A DNA stretch of 64,000 nucleotides from Gemmobacter fulvus (GTDB taxonomy: Bacteria; Pseudomonadota; Alphaproteobacteria; Rhodobacterales; Rhodobacteraceae). The notes under the pieces are model-generated. The model was not told the origin of the DNA. It was given only the letters and a program-made list of their open reading frames with translations, and made no database searches. The translations under genes and the position numbers were made by a program. Location: positions 744,001-808,000 of the forward strand of contig NZ_CP076361.1 of NCBI RefSeq assembly GCF_018798885.1, given 5' to 3'. This document shows, in pieces, positions 8,256 to 18,543 of this stretch (position 1 is the stretch's first letter; each line of letters begins with the position of its first letter).

Positions 8256-9125
8256 ATGACCTATGACCTTGTGATCGGTGACCGTGGCTATTCCAGCTGG
8301 AGCCTGCGCGGCTGGCTGCTGCTTGATGCCTTCGGTATCCCGGTGCGCACGATTTCGGCCCGGCTTTATACCGACGAATTGCCCAATCTTCTGAAAGACT
8401 TCCACCCGGCCAGAACCGCGCCAACCCTGCGCACCCCGGATGGCGTGGTGGTGCCCGAAAGCCTTGCCATTGCCGAGGAGCTCGCCTCGCGCCACCCCGA
8501 GGCCGAGATCTGGCCGACCGATCCGAAAGCCCGCGCGATTGCCCGTGTTCTGGCGGCAGAAATGCACGCAGGCTTTGGCGCGCTGCGCAGCTATTGCCCG
8601 ATGAACCTGCGCGTCAGCTATACCGACTGCAGCCCGCCGCCCGAGGTTCTGGCCGATCTGGACCGGCTGCAAGTGATCTGGGATTGGGCGCGGGCGCAAA
8701 CCGGGGCCGAGGGTGACTGGCTTTGCGGTGCCTATTCGGCGGCGGATGTGTTCTTTGCTCCGGTTGCGGCCCGGATTGCAGGCTACAACCTGCCGGTGGG
8801 GGCCGCCGCACAGGCCTATGTTGCCGCACATCTGGCGCACCCGTCCTTCCGGCGCTGGCGGGCGATGGGTCTGGTGGATGGTGCCGATCAGGAGTTTTAC
8901 CGCCGCGACTATCCGCAACGCCCCTGGCCCGGCCCTGCCCCCTTGCCCGCCCGGGCCGTTGACGGCAGCGCCACAGAAAACGCCGCCTGCCCCTATTCCG
9001 GCAAACCCGTCACGCATGTGCTGGAACTGGCAGGCCGCCGCTTTGGCTTTTGCAACGCCTTTTGCCGCGACAAGACCGCGGCAGACCCCGAGGCCTGGCC
9101 GAAATTCCGCGCGCTTTTGGCGTAA
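8256..9125 (+). CDS. Glutathione S-transferase with C-terminal YHS-like domain
   Basis: Residues 1 to about 220 form a GST: a thioredoxin-like N-terminal part (DRGYSSWSLRGWLLL, TPDGVVVPESLAIAEEL) and an all-helical C-terminal part with GAYSAADVFFAP. The last 46 residues are an extra module starting ACPYSGKPV (Cys245) with a second cysteine pair in FCNAFC (Cys266, Cys270) and a DPEAWPKF end. This matches the layout of YHS/TRASH-like metal-binding domains. AAGGAG lies seven bases before ATG 8256. The substrate is unknown. Confidence 0.85.
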   Translation: MTYDLVIGDRGYSSWSLRGWLLLDAFGIPVRTISARLYTDELPNLLKDFHPARTAPTLRTPDGVVVPESLAIAEELASRHPEAEIWPTDPKARAIARVLAAEMHAGFGALRSYCPMNLRVSYTDCSPPPEVLADLDRLQVIWDWARAQTGAEGDWLCGAYSAADVFFAPVAARIAGYNLPVGAAAQAYVAAHLAHPSFRRWRAMGLVDGADQEFYRRDYPQRPWPGPAPLPARAVDGSATENAACPYSGKPVTHVLELAGRRFGFCNAFCRDKTAADPEAWPKFRALLA

Positions 9126-9187
9126 GCCTTTACCAATCATAAACCATTCCCCTGCTACCCCGTTAACAATGATAAACGGGGGCGGGG

Positions 9188-10702
9188 ATGGTCGCGCGGG
9201 CCTATACGGTGGCGTTTGAAGGGATCGAGGCCCGTCTGGTCGAGGTGCAATGCGCCGTCGCGGCGGGCCTTCCGGCCTTTGCCGTTGTGGGCCTGCCCGA
9301 CAAGGCGGTGTCCGAGGCGAAAGAGCGGGTGCGCGCGGCGCTTGCCGCCATGTCGATCGCCCTGCCCTCCAAACGTATCACGGTGAATCTTTCCCCTGCG
9401 GATCTGCCGAAAGAGGGATCCCATTTCGATCTGCCGATCGCGCTGGCCTTGCTGGCGGCCTTGGAGATTATCCCGAAAGACGAGGTGGAGGCGACGGTGG
9501 CCCTGGGCGAGCTGTCGCTTGACGGGCGGCTGATGCCGGTCATCGGCGCGCTGCCCGCCGCGATGGCCGCCGCCGAGGCGGACCGGGCGCTGCTCTGCCC
9601 CAAGGCCTGCGGGGCCGAAGCGGCCTGGGTCGGGGCCACGCAGGTGCTGGCCGCCGCCTCGCTGGATCAGGTGGTGCGCCACTACACCGGGCAGGCCCCG
9701 ATCACCCCCGCCGAGGCGGGCGAAGTGACCCGCGCGCGCCTGACCAAAGACCTGCGCGAGGTGAAGGGGCAGGAACGGGCAAAACGCGCGTTGGAGATTG
9801 CCGCTGCTGGCAGGCACCATCTGTTCCTGGTGGGCACGCCCGGTTCGGGCAAATCCATGCTGGCGGCGCGGCTGCCCGGCATCCTGCCGCCGCTTTCGGC
9901 GGCAGAAGCTCTTGAAACCTCGATGATCCATTCGCTCGCGGGTCTGCTGTCCGAAGGCGGCATCTCACGCGACAGGCCCTTCCGCGAACCGCATCACACC
10001 GCCTCGATGGCGGCGATTGTCGGGGGCGGTCGCGGCGCGAAACCGGGCGAGATCAGCCTGGCCCATCATGGCGTGCTGTTTATGGATGAATTCCCAGAAT
10101 TTCCCCGCGCCGTGCTGGAAACCCTGCGCCAACCGATTGAAACCGGCGATGTGGTGGTGGCGCGTGCCAATGCGCATGTGCGCTATCCTTGCCGGTTTTT
10201 GCTGGTGGCAGCCGCAAACCCCTGCAAATGCGGCTATATGACCGATCCGGCCCGCGCCTGCGCCAAGGTGCCCATCTGTGGCGAGGATTATCTCAGCCGG
10301 ATTTCCGGCCCGCTGATGGACAGGTTCGACCTGCGGGTGGATGTGCCGCCCGTTGCCTATACCGACCTCGATCTCCCGCCCTCCGGCGACAGGTCGGCCA
10401 CGGTGGCGGCGCGGGTGATCGCGGCCCGCGCGGTGCAGACGCAGCGCTTTGCCGCCCATCCCGGCCTGCGGGTGAATGCCGATGCTGAAGGCGCCATTCT
10501 GGACGAGATCGCCAGCCCCGATGCCGAAGGGCGCGCGCTGATTTCCCGCGTGGCCGACCGCTTTGGCCTGTCGGCGCGCGGCTATCACCGGGTCTTGCGG
10601 GTGGCCCGCACCATCGCCGATCTGGCCGGATCCGCCGAGGTGCGCAGCCCGCATATTGCCGAAGCGGTCAGCTTCCGTATCAACCTGGGCCAGCGCGCCT
10701 AG
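9188..10702 (+). CDS. YifB family Mg-chelatase-like AAA ATPase (ComM-like)
   Basis: This 504-aa protein has the three parts of the family: an N-terminal ChlI domain ([12 protein letters not shown]-like start, [36 protein letters not shown]), an AAA ATPase with Walker [10 protein letters not shown] (about 216-224) and Walker [12 protein letters not shown], and a C-terminal Mg-chelatase domain. A cysteine cluster (NPCKCGY...ACAKVPIC) is probably zinc-binding. ComM homologues are hexameric helicases that promote branch migration in natural transformation. Its stop overlaps the gshB stop by four bases. Confidence 0.9.
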   Translation: MVARAYTVAFEGIEARLVEVQCAVAAGLPAFAVVGLPDKAVSEAKERVRAALAAMSIALPSKRITVNLSPADLPKEGSHFDLPIALALLAALEIIPKDEVEATVALGELSLDGRLMPVIGALPAAMAAAEADRALLCPKACGAEAAWVGATQVLAAASLDQVVRHYTGQAPITPAEAGEVTRARLTKDLREVKGQERAKRALEIAAAGRHHLFLVGTPGSGKSMLAARLPGILPPLSAAEALETSMIHSLAGLLSEGGISRDRPFREPHHTASMAAIVGGGRGAKPGEISLAHHGVLFMDEFPEFPRAVLETLRQPIETGDVVVARANAHVRYPCRFLLVAAANPCKCGYMTDPARACAKVPICGEDYLSRISGPLMDRFDLRVDVPPVAYTDLDLPPSGDRSATVAARVIAARAVQTQRFAAHPGLRVNADAEGAILDEIASPDAEGRALISRVADRFGLSARGYHRVLRVARTIADLAGSAEVRSPHIAEAVSFRINLGQRA

Positions 10703-11640
10703 GCGCGCTTGGCTTCGATCACCTCCCAGATCCGGGCGGCAGTATTGGTGCCGTCAAACCGCTCCAGCTCCTGAATCCCGGTGGGCGAGGTGACGTTGAT
10801 CTCGGTCAGGTAATCACCGATCACATCAATGCCGACAAAGATCTGGCCCTTTTCCTTCAGGACAGGCCCGATGGTGGCACAGATCTCCAGATCGCGCTCG
10901 GTCAGCCCGATCTTTTCTGGCCGCCCGCCCACATGCATGTTGGACCGGGTCTCACCCGCCTGTGGCACGCGATTGATCGCGCCGACCGCTTCACCATCCA
11001 CCAGAATCACCCGCTTGTCGCCCTTGGCCACATCCGGCAGGAATTTCTGCACAATCAGCGGCTCACGGCTCATCGAGGTGAACAGCTCATGCAGAGATGA
11101 CAGGTTGCGGTCATTCGGATCCAGCCGGAACACCCCAGCCCCCCCATTGCCATAGAGCGGCTTGAGGATGATGTCGCCATGCCGCGCCTTGAAGTCGCGG
11201 ATGGTCTGCAAATCGCGCGCAATCGCCGTGGGCGGAATCAGCTGCGGGAAGCGCAGCACCAACAGCTTTTCAGGGCTGTTGCGCACCCAGAACGGATCAT
11301 TCACCACCAGAACCTTCGGGTGAATCATCTCCAGAAGATGCGTCGTGGTGATATACCCCATGTCGAAGGGCGGATCCTGACGCAACCAGATCACATCGAA
11401 ATCACCCAGATCCACCTCGACCTCGGCACCATAGCTGACGTGATTGCCCTGCTCGCGCCGCACTTCGATGGGCCAGCCCCGCGCAATCACCCGCCCTTCG
11501 ACGAAGGCCAGACGGTCGGGTGTGTAAAAGAACAGCTCATGCCCCCGCGCCTGCGCTTCAAGCGCAATGCGGAACGTGCTGTCGGCATTGATATTCACGG
11601 CCCCGATCGGGTCCATCTGCAAGGCAACCTTGAGGCGCAT
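10699..11640 (-). CDS. gshB: Glutathione synthase
   Basis: GshB ligates glycine to gamma-glutamylcysteine using ATP, the second step of glutathione synthesis. The 313 aa begin [12 protein letters not shown] and contain the ATP-grasp features [34 protein letters not shown] and [14 protein letters not shown], all diagnostic. AGGAGG stands seven bases before the start. It is the last gene of the rsmI-yraN-gshB run, 53 bases after yraN, an arrangement common in alphaproteobacteria. Two GSTs elsewhere in the window would use its product. Confidence 0.95.
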   Translation of the reverse strand: MRLKVALQMDPIGAVNINADSTFRIALEAQARGHELFFYTPDRLAFVEGRVIARGWPIEVRREQGNHVSYGAEVEVDLGDFDVIWLRQDPPFDMGYITTTHLLEMIHPKVLVVNDPFWVRNSPEKLLVLRFPQLIPPTAIARDLQTIRDFKARHGDIILKPLYGNGGAGVFRLDPNDRNLSSLHELFTSMSREPLIVQKFLPDVAKGDKRVILVDGEAVGAINRVPQAGETRSNMHVGGRPEKIGLTERDLEICATIGPVLKEKGQIFVGIDVIGDYLTEINVTSPTGIQELERFDGTNTAARIWEVIEAKRA

Positions 11641-11693
11641 CGGAAATCCTCCTGCTATGCTCCCTCAATGCCCGAGCCTCCCGTCCGATGCAA

Positions 11694-12059
11694 TCAGGCG
11701 GCAAAGGCGTTTTCAAGAATCTCGATCCGGCCCTGCTCATCGACCAGCGCCACATCGAAGCGCGACGGGGTCAATTGCCCCAACGGCTCCCCGGCAAGGA
11801 ACTCGGCTGCGGCGTGATAGATGCGGGCCATCTGCCGCACCGTCAGATGCTCAGCGGCCTGCGCATGGCTGCGGCTTTGCTTCACTTCGATGAAGATCAC
11901 ATCCGCCCCGTCCCGCGCGATCAGATCAATTTCCCCGGATTGGCCGCGCCAGCGCCGGGCCGCAATGCTGCGCCCGCCCCCTTCATAAGCACGTGCCACG
12001 GCGGCTTCGGCGGCACAGCCGGCGTGATATGCAACCGCTCCCTTGATCTTGCGCATCAT
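11694..12059 (-). CDS. YraN family (UPF0102) nuclease-like protein
   Basis: This 121-aa protein has the restriction-endonuclease-like core GEIDLIARDGADVIFIEVK (Asp and Glu-x-Lys metal-site pattern) and the family arrangement of an N-terminal helix with AYEGGG and a middle RWRGQSGEID. The cellular role is unknown. Two ATG codons are adjacent (12059 and 12056); GGAGG spacing favours the second, whose A overlaps the TGA of rsmI, giving TGATG coupling. Confidence 0.85.
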   Translation of the reverse strand: MMRKIKGAVAYHAGCAAEAAVARAYEGGGRSIAARRWRGQSGEIDLIARDGADVIFIEVKQSRSHAQAAEHLTVRQMARIYHAAAEFLAGEPLGQLTPSRFDVALVDEQGRIEILENAFAA

Positions 12060-12922
12060 TCCTCCGACAGGCGCAGGGCCCGTTGATATACATCCCGCTT
12101 CGGCAGGCCGAAGGATTCGGCCACCATCGTTGCCGCATCCTTGACCCGGTTGTCGACCAGCGCCCGGCGCAGCGCTGCATCCAGATCCACCACACTTGCC
12201 ACCACATCGGGAGCCCGATCCAGCAGCACGACAATCTCACCCTTCACCTCGCGTTCCGCGAAGGCCGCCTGAAGTTCCGCCAGCGTGCCGCGCGTGGTTT
12301 CTTCGAATCGTTTGGTCAGTTCCCGGCACACCACCGCTTTGCGTTCTGCTCCGAAGCTTGCCACCAGATCCCCTAATAATTTCTGAAGACGTTTGGGCGA
12401 TTCATACAGGATCACCGTCGCGCTCATCGGTGCCAGATCCTGCAGGAAGCGCAGCCGGGCGGCGGCGGTGGCCGGGGCAAACCCGGCAAACAGGAAGCGG
12501 TCGCTCGGCAAGCCCGAGACGGTCAGTGCCGCCAGCACCGCCGAGGGGCCGGGGGCGGCCAGCACAGTATGCCCCGCCTCGATGGCCGCGCGGCCCAGCT
12601 GAAACCCCGGATCGGCCACCAGCGGCGTTCCCGCCTCCGAGGCATAGGCGACGGATTTGCCCTCTGCCAGCGCCGCCAGCAGCTTGGGCCGCGCCGTCTC
12701 GCCATTATGGTCATGATAGGCGATCAGCGGCCGCCCTCCGAGGGCGACGCCGTGAATTTCCATCAGATGCCGCAGGGTGCGGGTGTCTTCGGCGGCCAGC
12801 ACATCGGCGCTGGCCAGAATATCGAGGGCGCGCAAGGTGATATCGCGCGCGGCGCCGATCGGCGTTGCGATGAAATGCAGGCCCGGTGGCACCTGCCCCC
12901 TCTGCGGCTTGGTTTCGCTCAT
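12056..12922 (-). CDS. rsmI: 16S rRNA (cytidine(1402)-2'-O)-methyltransferase
   Basis: RsmI methylates the 2'-O of C1402 in the decoding centre of 16S rRNA using S-adenosylmethionine. The 288 aa show the tetrapyrrole-methylase fold motifs LHFIATPIGAARDITLRAL, AAEDTRTLRHLM, YHDHNE-like YHDHNGET, SEAGTPLVADPGF and APGPSAVLAALTVSGLP, then KGEIVVLL. The start at 12922 has GGAGC upstream. It heads the operon with yraN and gshB, and is divergent from the lipoprotein gene at 13032. Confidence 0.95.
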   Translation of the reverse strand: MSETKPQRGQVPPGLHFIATPIGAARDITLRALDILASADVLAAEDTRTLRHLMEIHGVALGGRPLIAYHDHNGETARPKLLAALAEGKSVAYASEAGTPLVADPGFQLGRAAIEAGHTVLAAPGPSAVLAALTVSGLPSDRFLFAGFAPATAAARLRFLQDLAPMSATVILYESPKRLQKLLGDLVASFGAERKAVVCRELTKRFEETTRGTLAELQAAFAEREVKGEIVVLLDRAPDVVASVVDLDAALRRALVDNRVKDAATMVAESFGLPKRDVYQRALRLSEE

Positions 12923-13031
12923 GGGCTGGTCCGCTCCTGCACGCAAGTTTACTTCCCGGACGCCGCGCCCTATTCTGCGGGCAGATTTCTGCGCCCCGGT
13001 CTGCTGCGCCCCTGAGAAAGAGGAAGCCTGT

Positions 13032-14213
13032 ATGTTGTCTGTTTTCGATCTGGCCCGCAAGTCACTGGCGCGCGCCGCGGCCGTGCTGGCCACCGTGGCG
13101 CTGAGCGCCTGTGTGCCCTCCGCCGGTCCGGGCGGCGGCTCCGGCCCCAAGATCGACCCCGGTGCCCCGGTGCCGGTGGCGCTGCTGGTGCCCTCGGGAT
13201 CGGGGCAGGCAAGTGACGAATTGCTGGCGCGCAGTCTGCAGAATGCTGCGCGGCTGGCGATTTCCGATCTGGGCAATGTGAAGATCGACCTGCGCGTCTA
13301 TCCGACCGCTGGCCAGCCTGCGCAGGCCGGGGCGATGGCGACCAAGGCGGTGGATGAAGGCGCCAAGATCATCCTCGGCCCGGTCTATGCGCAAGAAGCC
13401 AATGCGGCCGGTCTGGCCGTGGCCGGGCGGGGCATCAATGTGCTGTCCTTCTCGAACAACACCGACATTGCGGGCGGCAATGTCTTTGTTCTGGGACCGA
13501 CGTTCCAGAATACCGGCGACCGGCTGGGCCGCTATGCGGTGCGGGCCGGCAAATCGCGCGTGATGATCGTGCATGACCAGAACCTTGGCGGCGAGGCCGG
13601 GCGCAATGCGATTCAGCGCGGCGTGTCGGCGGCAGGCGGCCAGGTAGTGGGCATCCAGTCCTACGAGTTTTCACAGAATGGCATCGTTGCCGCCGTGCCG
13701 GCGATTGCCGCCGCCGCGCGCAACACCAATGCGCAAGCCGTGTTCCTGACCGCCGATACCGCAGGTGCCCTGCCGCTGGTCACCCAGTTGTTGCGTGACA
13801 ATGGTGTCAGCCCCCCCAACACCGCCTTCATCGGCCTGACCCGCTGGGATATTCCTTCGGCCACCCTTGGCCTGCCCGGCGTGCAGGGCGGCTGGTTCGC
13901 GATGCCCGATCCCGCGCTTTATAACCAGTTCCAGTCGCGCTATCAGGCCGCGTTCGGCGAGCCGCCGCTGCCGATCTCTGGTCTGGCCTATGATGGCATT
14001 GCGGCCATCGGCGCGCTGGTCAAACAGGGCAAGAGCAATGCCCTGTCCACCTCGGGTCTGACGCAGGGCTCCGGCTTCGTCGGCGTCGGCGGCATCTTCC
14101 GGCTGCGCCCCGATGGCACAAACGAACGTGGCTTGGCCGTCGCCTCGATCCAGAACAACCAGCTTGTCGTGCTGGATCCGGCACCGCGCAGCTTTTCCGG
14201 GGCAGGATCCTGA
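13032..14213 (+). CDS. Penicillin-binding protein activator lipoprotein (LppC family)
   Basis: This 393-aa protein has a lipoprotein signal (about residues 1-25) ending in the lipobox LSAC, then a Gly/Pro-rich linker and a periplasmic-binding-type domain (VALLVPSGSGQASDELLARS, LGPVYAQEANAAG, FSNNTDIAGGNVF). LppC/LpoA-type proteins sit in the outer membrane and stimulate peptidoglycan synthases. In alphaproteobacteria the domain is common but the partner enzyme is mostly unproven. AGGAAG precedes the ATG. It is divergent from rsmI and immediately upstream of glnD. Confidence 0.85.
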   Translation: MLSVFDLARKSLARAAAVLATVALSACVPSAGPGGGSGPKIDPGAPVPVALLVPSGSGQASDELLARSLQNAARLAISDLGNVKIDLRVYPTAGQPAQAGAMATKAVDEGAKIILGPVYAQEANAAGLAVAGRGINVLSFSNNTDIAGGNVFVLGPTFQNTGDRLGRYAVRAGKSRVMIVHDQNLGGEAGRNAIQRGVSAAGGQVVGIQSYEFSQNGIVAAVPAIAAAARNTNAQAVFLTADTAGALPLVTQLLRDNGVSPPNTAFIGLTRWDIPSATLGLPGVQGGWFAMPDPALYNQFQSRYQAAFGEPPLPISGLAYDGIAAIGALVKQGKSNALSTSGLTQGSGFVGVGGIFRLRPDGTNERGLAVASIQNNQLVVLDPAPRSFSGAGS

Positions 14214-14216
14214 CAT

Positions 14217-16982
14217 TTGCACCGCGCGGCCATTTCCATGCAAGACATGCTGCTGCCGGGGGTCGAGATCATCGACCCCCGCGCCCTTTCCGCCGCCATC
14301 AGCGCCGATCTGACGACAGAGCCTGATCCGCGGGCCGCCCGAGCCCTGGTGGTGCGCCATCTGGCCGAGGCCAAGGCGGCAGGCAACGCCGCCCTCGCCG
14401 CCGCCTTTGCCGCCCGCCCGATGGAGGCCCGCGCGCTGACACGGGCGCAGAGCCATCTGACCGACGGGCTGGTGAGCGTGGCCTTCGATCTGGCGCGCAA
14501 TCATTTCCATCCGGCCCATAATCCGACCGAATCCGAACGGCTGACCGTTCTGGCCGTTGGTGGCTATGGCCGCGCCGAAATGGCACCCCATTCCGATGTC
14601 GACCTGCTGTTCCTGACCCCGTGGAAGATCACCCCCTGGGCGGAAAGCGTGATCGAATCAATGCTTTACATGCTGTGGGATCTGAAGCTGAAGGTCGGCC
14701 ATTCGTCGCGCACCGTCCGCGATTGCCTGCGGCTGGCGCGCGACGATATCACCATCCGCACCGCCCTGCTGGAGCATCGGTATATCACCGGCGATGCCGC
14801 TTTGGCGCGCGAGCTGGATGACGCGCTCTGGTCGGATCTGTTCCGCAATTCGGGGCCGGAATTCATCGAGGCCAAGCTGGCCGAACGCGCCGAACGGCAC
14901 AAACGCCAGGGCGGGCAGCGCTATGTGCTGGAGCCGAACATCAAGGAAGGTAAAGGCGGGCTGCGCGATCTGCAAACCCTGTATTGGATCGGCAAATATC
15001 TGCACCGGGTGCCGGATGCCGCCGGTCTGGTGGCGGCAGGGCTGCTGACACAGGAGGAATATGCCACTTTCAACCGCGCCGAAAACTTTCTCTGGGCCGT
15101 GCGCAGCCATCTGCATTACATCGGCAAACGCGCCGTCGATCAGCTGACCTTCGACATGCAGGTCGAGGTGGCCGCCCGCATGGGCTATGCCGACAGTGGC
15201 GGCAGGCGCGCGGTCGAGGTGTTCATGCAGGATTACTTTCGCCACGCCACCCGCGTGGGAGAGCTGACCCGCGTGTTCCTGACCCAGCTTGAAGCGCGCC
15301 ACGCCAAACCCGAAGCCGCAATCATCGGCCTGTTCCGCCGCCGCAAGAAGGTGCGCGCCGGGTTCAAGCTGGTTCAGGGCCGGATTGACGCGCTCGACCC
15401 GAAACGGTTTCTGGCCGACAAGCTGAACATGCTGCGCGTGTTCGAAGAGGCACTGCGCACGGGCTATCTGCTGCATCCCAATGTGATGCGCCTGATTGCC
15501 GCCAACCTGCATCTGATCGACGACGAGATGCGCGACGATCCCGAAGCCAAGCAGATCTTCCTGGATCTGCTGCTGAAACACGGCAATCCCGAACGCTCGC
15601 TGCGTCGGATGAACGAGCTGGGCGTGCTGGGGGCCTTTATCCCGGAATTCGAGCCCATCGTCGCGATGATGCAGTTCAACGTCTATCACCACTACACGGT
15701 GGACGAGCATATCATCCAGTGCATCTCCACCCTCGCCCAGATCGAACGGGGCGAGCTGGTCGAGGAATTACCGCTGTCCTCGTCGATTCTGGATGCCGGG
15801 ATCAGCCGCCGGGTGATCTATGTCGCGCTGCTGCTGCATGACATCGGCAAGGGCCGCCCCGAAGATCATTCGATCCTGGGCGCGCAGATCGCGCGGCGGG
15901 TCTGCCCGCGGCTGGGGCTGAATGACGAGGAATGTGAAACCGTCGAATGGTTGGTGCGCTATCACCTGCTGATGTCCGACATGGCGCAGAAGCGTGACAT
16001 CGGCGATCCGCGCACGGTGCGCGATTTTGCCAAGGCGGTCAAAACCCGCAAGCGGCTGGATCTGCTGACGGTGCTGACGGTCTGTGACATTCGCGGCGTT
16101 GGCCCCGGCACCTGGAACAACTGGAAGGCCATGCTGCTGCGCCAGTTGCACCGCGACACCACCGAGGCGCTGGAAGGCGGTCTGGAAAACGTCAACCGCG
16201 AACGCCGGGCCGACGAGGCCAAACGCCAGCTGCGCGAGGCGCTGCCCGATTGGGACGCGCGCGAGGTGCGGGCCGAACTCGCCCGCCATTACCCGCCCTA
16301 CTGGCAGGGCCTGCTGACCGAAACCCATCTGGTCTTTGCGCATCTGCTGCGCGATCTGCCCGATCACGAAATCCGCATCGACCTGCATCCCGATCCCGGC
16401 CGCGATGCCACCCGCGCTGCCTTTGCGCTGGAGGATCATCCGGGCATCTTTTCGCGGCTGGCGGGGGCGCTGGCGCTGGTCGGGGCGAATGTGGTCGATG
16501 CGCGCACCTATACCTCGAAGGATGGGTATGCGACGGCGGTGTTCTGGGTGCAGGACAGCGATGGCCACCCCTATGAGGTCGCCCGCCTGCCCCGGCTGCG
16601 CCAGATGATCGAAAAAACCCTGCGCGGCGAGGTTCTGCCGCGCGAGGCGCTGGCCGACCGCGACAAGGTGAAGAAGCGCGAACGCGAATTCCGCTTTCCG
16701 ACCCATATCACCTTCGACAACGAAGGCTCTGAAATCTATACGATTGTCGAGGTGGATACGCGCGACAGGCCCGGCCTGCTGTATGATCTGACCCGCACGC
16801 TGGCGGCCAACAACATCTATATCGCCAGCGCCGTGATTGCGACTTTCGGGGCGCAGGTGGTGGATACCTTCTATGTGAAGGATATGTTCGGCTTGAAGCT
16901 GCATACGAAACCAAAGCAGGACGCCTTGGAAAAGAAGCTGCGTCAGGCGATTGCCGAAGGCGCGGAACGGGCGCAGGCATAG
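14217..16982 (+). CDS. glnD: PII uridylyltransferase / uridylyl-removing enzyme
   Basis: GlnD is the primary nitrogen sensor, uridylylating PII proteins when glutamine is low and removing UMP when it is high. Visible domains in order are the nucleotidyltransferase (GGYGRAEMAPHSDVDLLFL, about 115-133), the linked GlnE-like helical part, an HD hydrolase (HDIGKG, near 540) and two C-terminal ACT domains (DHPGIFSRLAGAL near 740; RDRPGLLYDLTRTL near 848). The total of 921 aa is normal. TTG 14217 has AGGAT upstream; ATG 14238 gives a start seven codons shorter but lacks an obvious ribosome site. Confidence 0.95.
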   Translation: MHRAAISMQDMLLPGVEIIDPRALSAAISADLTTEPDPRAARALVVRHLAEAKAAGNAALAAAFAARPMEARALTRAQSHLTDGLVSVAFDLARNHFHPAHNPTESERLTVLAVGGYGRAEMAPHSDVDLLFLTPWKITPWAESVIESMLYMLWDLKLKVGHSSRTVRDCLRLARDDITIRTALLEHRYITGDAALARELDDALWSDLFRNSGPEFIEAKLAERAERHKRQGGQRYVLEPNIKEGKGGLRDLQTLYWIGKYLHRVPDAAGLVAAGLLTQEEYATFNRAENFLWAVRSHLHYIGKRAVDQLTFDMQVEVAARMGYADSGGRRAVEVFMQDYFRHATRVGELTRVFLTQLEARHAKPEAAIIGLFRRRKKVRAGFKLVQGRIDALDPKRFLADKLNMLRVFEEALRTGYLLHPNVMRLIAANLHLIDDEMRDDPEAKQIFLDLLLKHGNPERSLRRMNELGVLGAFIPEFEPIVAMMQFNVYHHYTVDEHIIQCISTLAQIERGELVEELPLSSSILDAGISRRVIYVALLLHDIGKGRPEDHSILGAQIARRVCPRLGLNDEECETVEWLVRYHLLMSDMAQKRDIGDPRTVRDFAKAVKTRKRLDLLTVLTVCDIRGVGPGTWNNWKAMLLRQLHRDTTEALEGGLENVNRERRADEAKRQLREALPDWDAREVRAELARHYPPYWQGLLTETHLVFAHLLRDLPDHEIRIDLHPDPGRDATRAAFALEDHPGIFSRLAGALALVGANVVDARTYTSKDGYATAVFWVQDSDGHPYEVARLPRLRQMIEKTLRGEVLPREALADRDKVKKREREFRFPTHITFDNEGSEIYTIVEVDTRDRPGLLYDLTRTLAANNIYIASAVIATFGAQVVDTFYVKDMFGLKLHTKPKQDALEKKLRQAIAEGAERAQA

Positions 16983-16992
16983 AGGCAGAGCA

Positions 16993-18534
16993 ATGGGTAT
17001 CCGGCTGGTAAAGAGCTTCCTCACCGTGGGCGGCTGGACGCTGGGCAGCCGCGTCGTGGGCTTTGTGCGCGACGTGATGATGGCGGCCTATCTGGGCGCG
17101 GGGCCGGTGGCCGAGGCGTTTCTGATCGCCTTTTCTCTGCCCAACATGTTCCGCCGCTTCTTTGCCGAAGGCGCCTTCAACATGGCCTTCGTGCCCATGT
17201 TCTCCAAGAAGCTGGAGGGAGGCGAGGATGCGACCGAATTTGCCCGCGATGCCTTCAACGGGCTGGCGGCAGTGCTGCTGGTGTTCACGCTGATCGGCAC
17301 ACTGGCGATGCCCTGGCTGGTCTGGGCGATGGCCTCGGGCTTTGTTGGCGATGCGCGCTTTGATCTGGCGGTGCTGTTCGGGCGGATCTCGTTTTCCTAT
17401 ATCCTGTTCATCAGTCTGGTCGCGCTGCTGTCGGGCGTGCTCAATGCCTTTGGCCGCTTTACCGAAGCCTCTTTCGTGCCGGTGCTGATGAACCTGATGT
17501 TCATCGCCGCCATGCTGATGGCCGACCGGGCCGGATGGGATATGGGGCTGACCCTGGCCTGGACGGTGCCTGCGACCGGCATCGCGCAACTGGCCTTCAC
17601 CTGGTGGTCCGCTGACCGCGCCGGGGTGAAGATCCGCCCCCGGATGCCAAAACTGACGCCCGAGCTGAAACGCCTGGCCATCATCGCAGGCCCTGCCGTG
17701 CTGGCGGGCGGGGTGGTGCAGATCAATCTGCTGGTCGGGCGACAGGTGGCCAGTTTCACCGAAGGTGCCGTGGCATGGCTTTCCTATGCCGACCGGCTCT
17801 ATCAGTTGCCGCTGGGCGTGGTGGGCATTGCCATCGGCACCGTGCTGCTGCCCGAATTATCGCGGCGGCTGCGCGCAGGCGATCTGGCGGGCGGGCAAAG
17901 CGCCTTCAACCGGGGTGCGGAATTTGCGCTGGCGCTGACCATCCCGGCGGCGGTGGCGCTGGTGGTGATTGCCATGCCGCTGACCCAGGTGCTGTTTCAG
18001 CGCGGCGAATTCGGTGCGGATGATACCGCCAATACCGCGCTGGCGCTGGCGGCCTATGGGCTGGGGCTGCCCGCCTTCGTGCTGCATAAGGTGTTGCAGC
18101 CGCTGTATTATGCGCGCGAAGACACCCGCAGCCCGTTCCGGTTTGCCCTGTGGTCGATGCTGGTGAATGTCGCCTTCGCCGTGGGCATGATGCCGGTCAT
18201 CGGCTTTCTGGCCGCCGCCCTCGCCACCACCGTGTCGGGCTGGGTCATGGTCTGGCAACTGTGGTATGGCTCGCGCCGCATGGGCGAGGCGGCGCAGTTC
18301 GACGCCCGCTTCAAAAGCCGCCTGCCCCGGATCCTGCTGGCCGCTGCGGTGATGGGCGGGGTGCTCTGGGCCATGGCGGTGGCACTTGGCCCGGCGCTTG
18401 ATGCCCGCGCCTGGCGCTGGCTGGCGCTGAGCGCGCTGGTCGGGGCCGGGATCGTCAGCTATTTCGGCGCAGGCGCGCTCATCGGCGCGTTCCGGCTGGG
18501 CGAGTTCAAGGCCGCGCTGCGCCGCAAGGCGTGA
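16993..18534 (+). CDS. murJ: Lipid II flippase MurJ
   Basis: MurJ flips the peptidoglycan precursor lipid II across the inner membrane. The 513-aa protein is strongly hydrophobic with about 13-14 membrane segments and has the family N-terminus (TVGGWTLGSRVVGFVRDV), the FRRFFAEGAFNMAFVPMF block, and VLQPLYYAREDTRSP. It starts ten bases after glnD, so the two are probably cotranscribed. It converges on the rhomboid-like gene with a nine-base gap. Confidence 0.95.
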   Translation: MGIRLVKSFLTVGGWTLGSRVVGFVRDVMMAAYLGAGPVAEAFLIAFSLPNMFRRFFAEGAFNMAFVPMFSKKLEGGEDATEFARDAFNGLAAVLLVFTLIGTLAMPWLVWAMASGFVGDARFDLAVLFGRISFSYILFISLVALLSGVLNAFGRFTEASFVPVLMNLMFIAAMLMADRAGWDMGLTLAWTVPATGIAQLAFTWWSADRAGVKIRPRMPKLTPELKRLAIIAGPAVLAGGVVQINLLVGRQVASFTEGAVAWLSYADRLYQLPLGVVGIAIGTVLLPELSRRLRAGDLAGGQSAFNRGAEFALALTIPAAVALVVIAMPLTQVLFQRGEFGADDTANTALALAAYGLGLPAFVLHKVLQPLYYAREDTRSPFRFALWSMLVNVAFAVGMMPVIGFLAAALATTVSGWVMVWQLWYGSRRMGEAAQFDARFKSRLPRILLAAAVMGGVLWAMAVALGPALDARAWRWLALSALVGAGIVSYFGAGALIGAFRLGEFKAALRRKA

Positions 18535-18543
18535 GGCGGGCGC

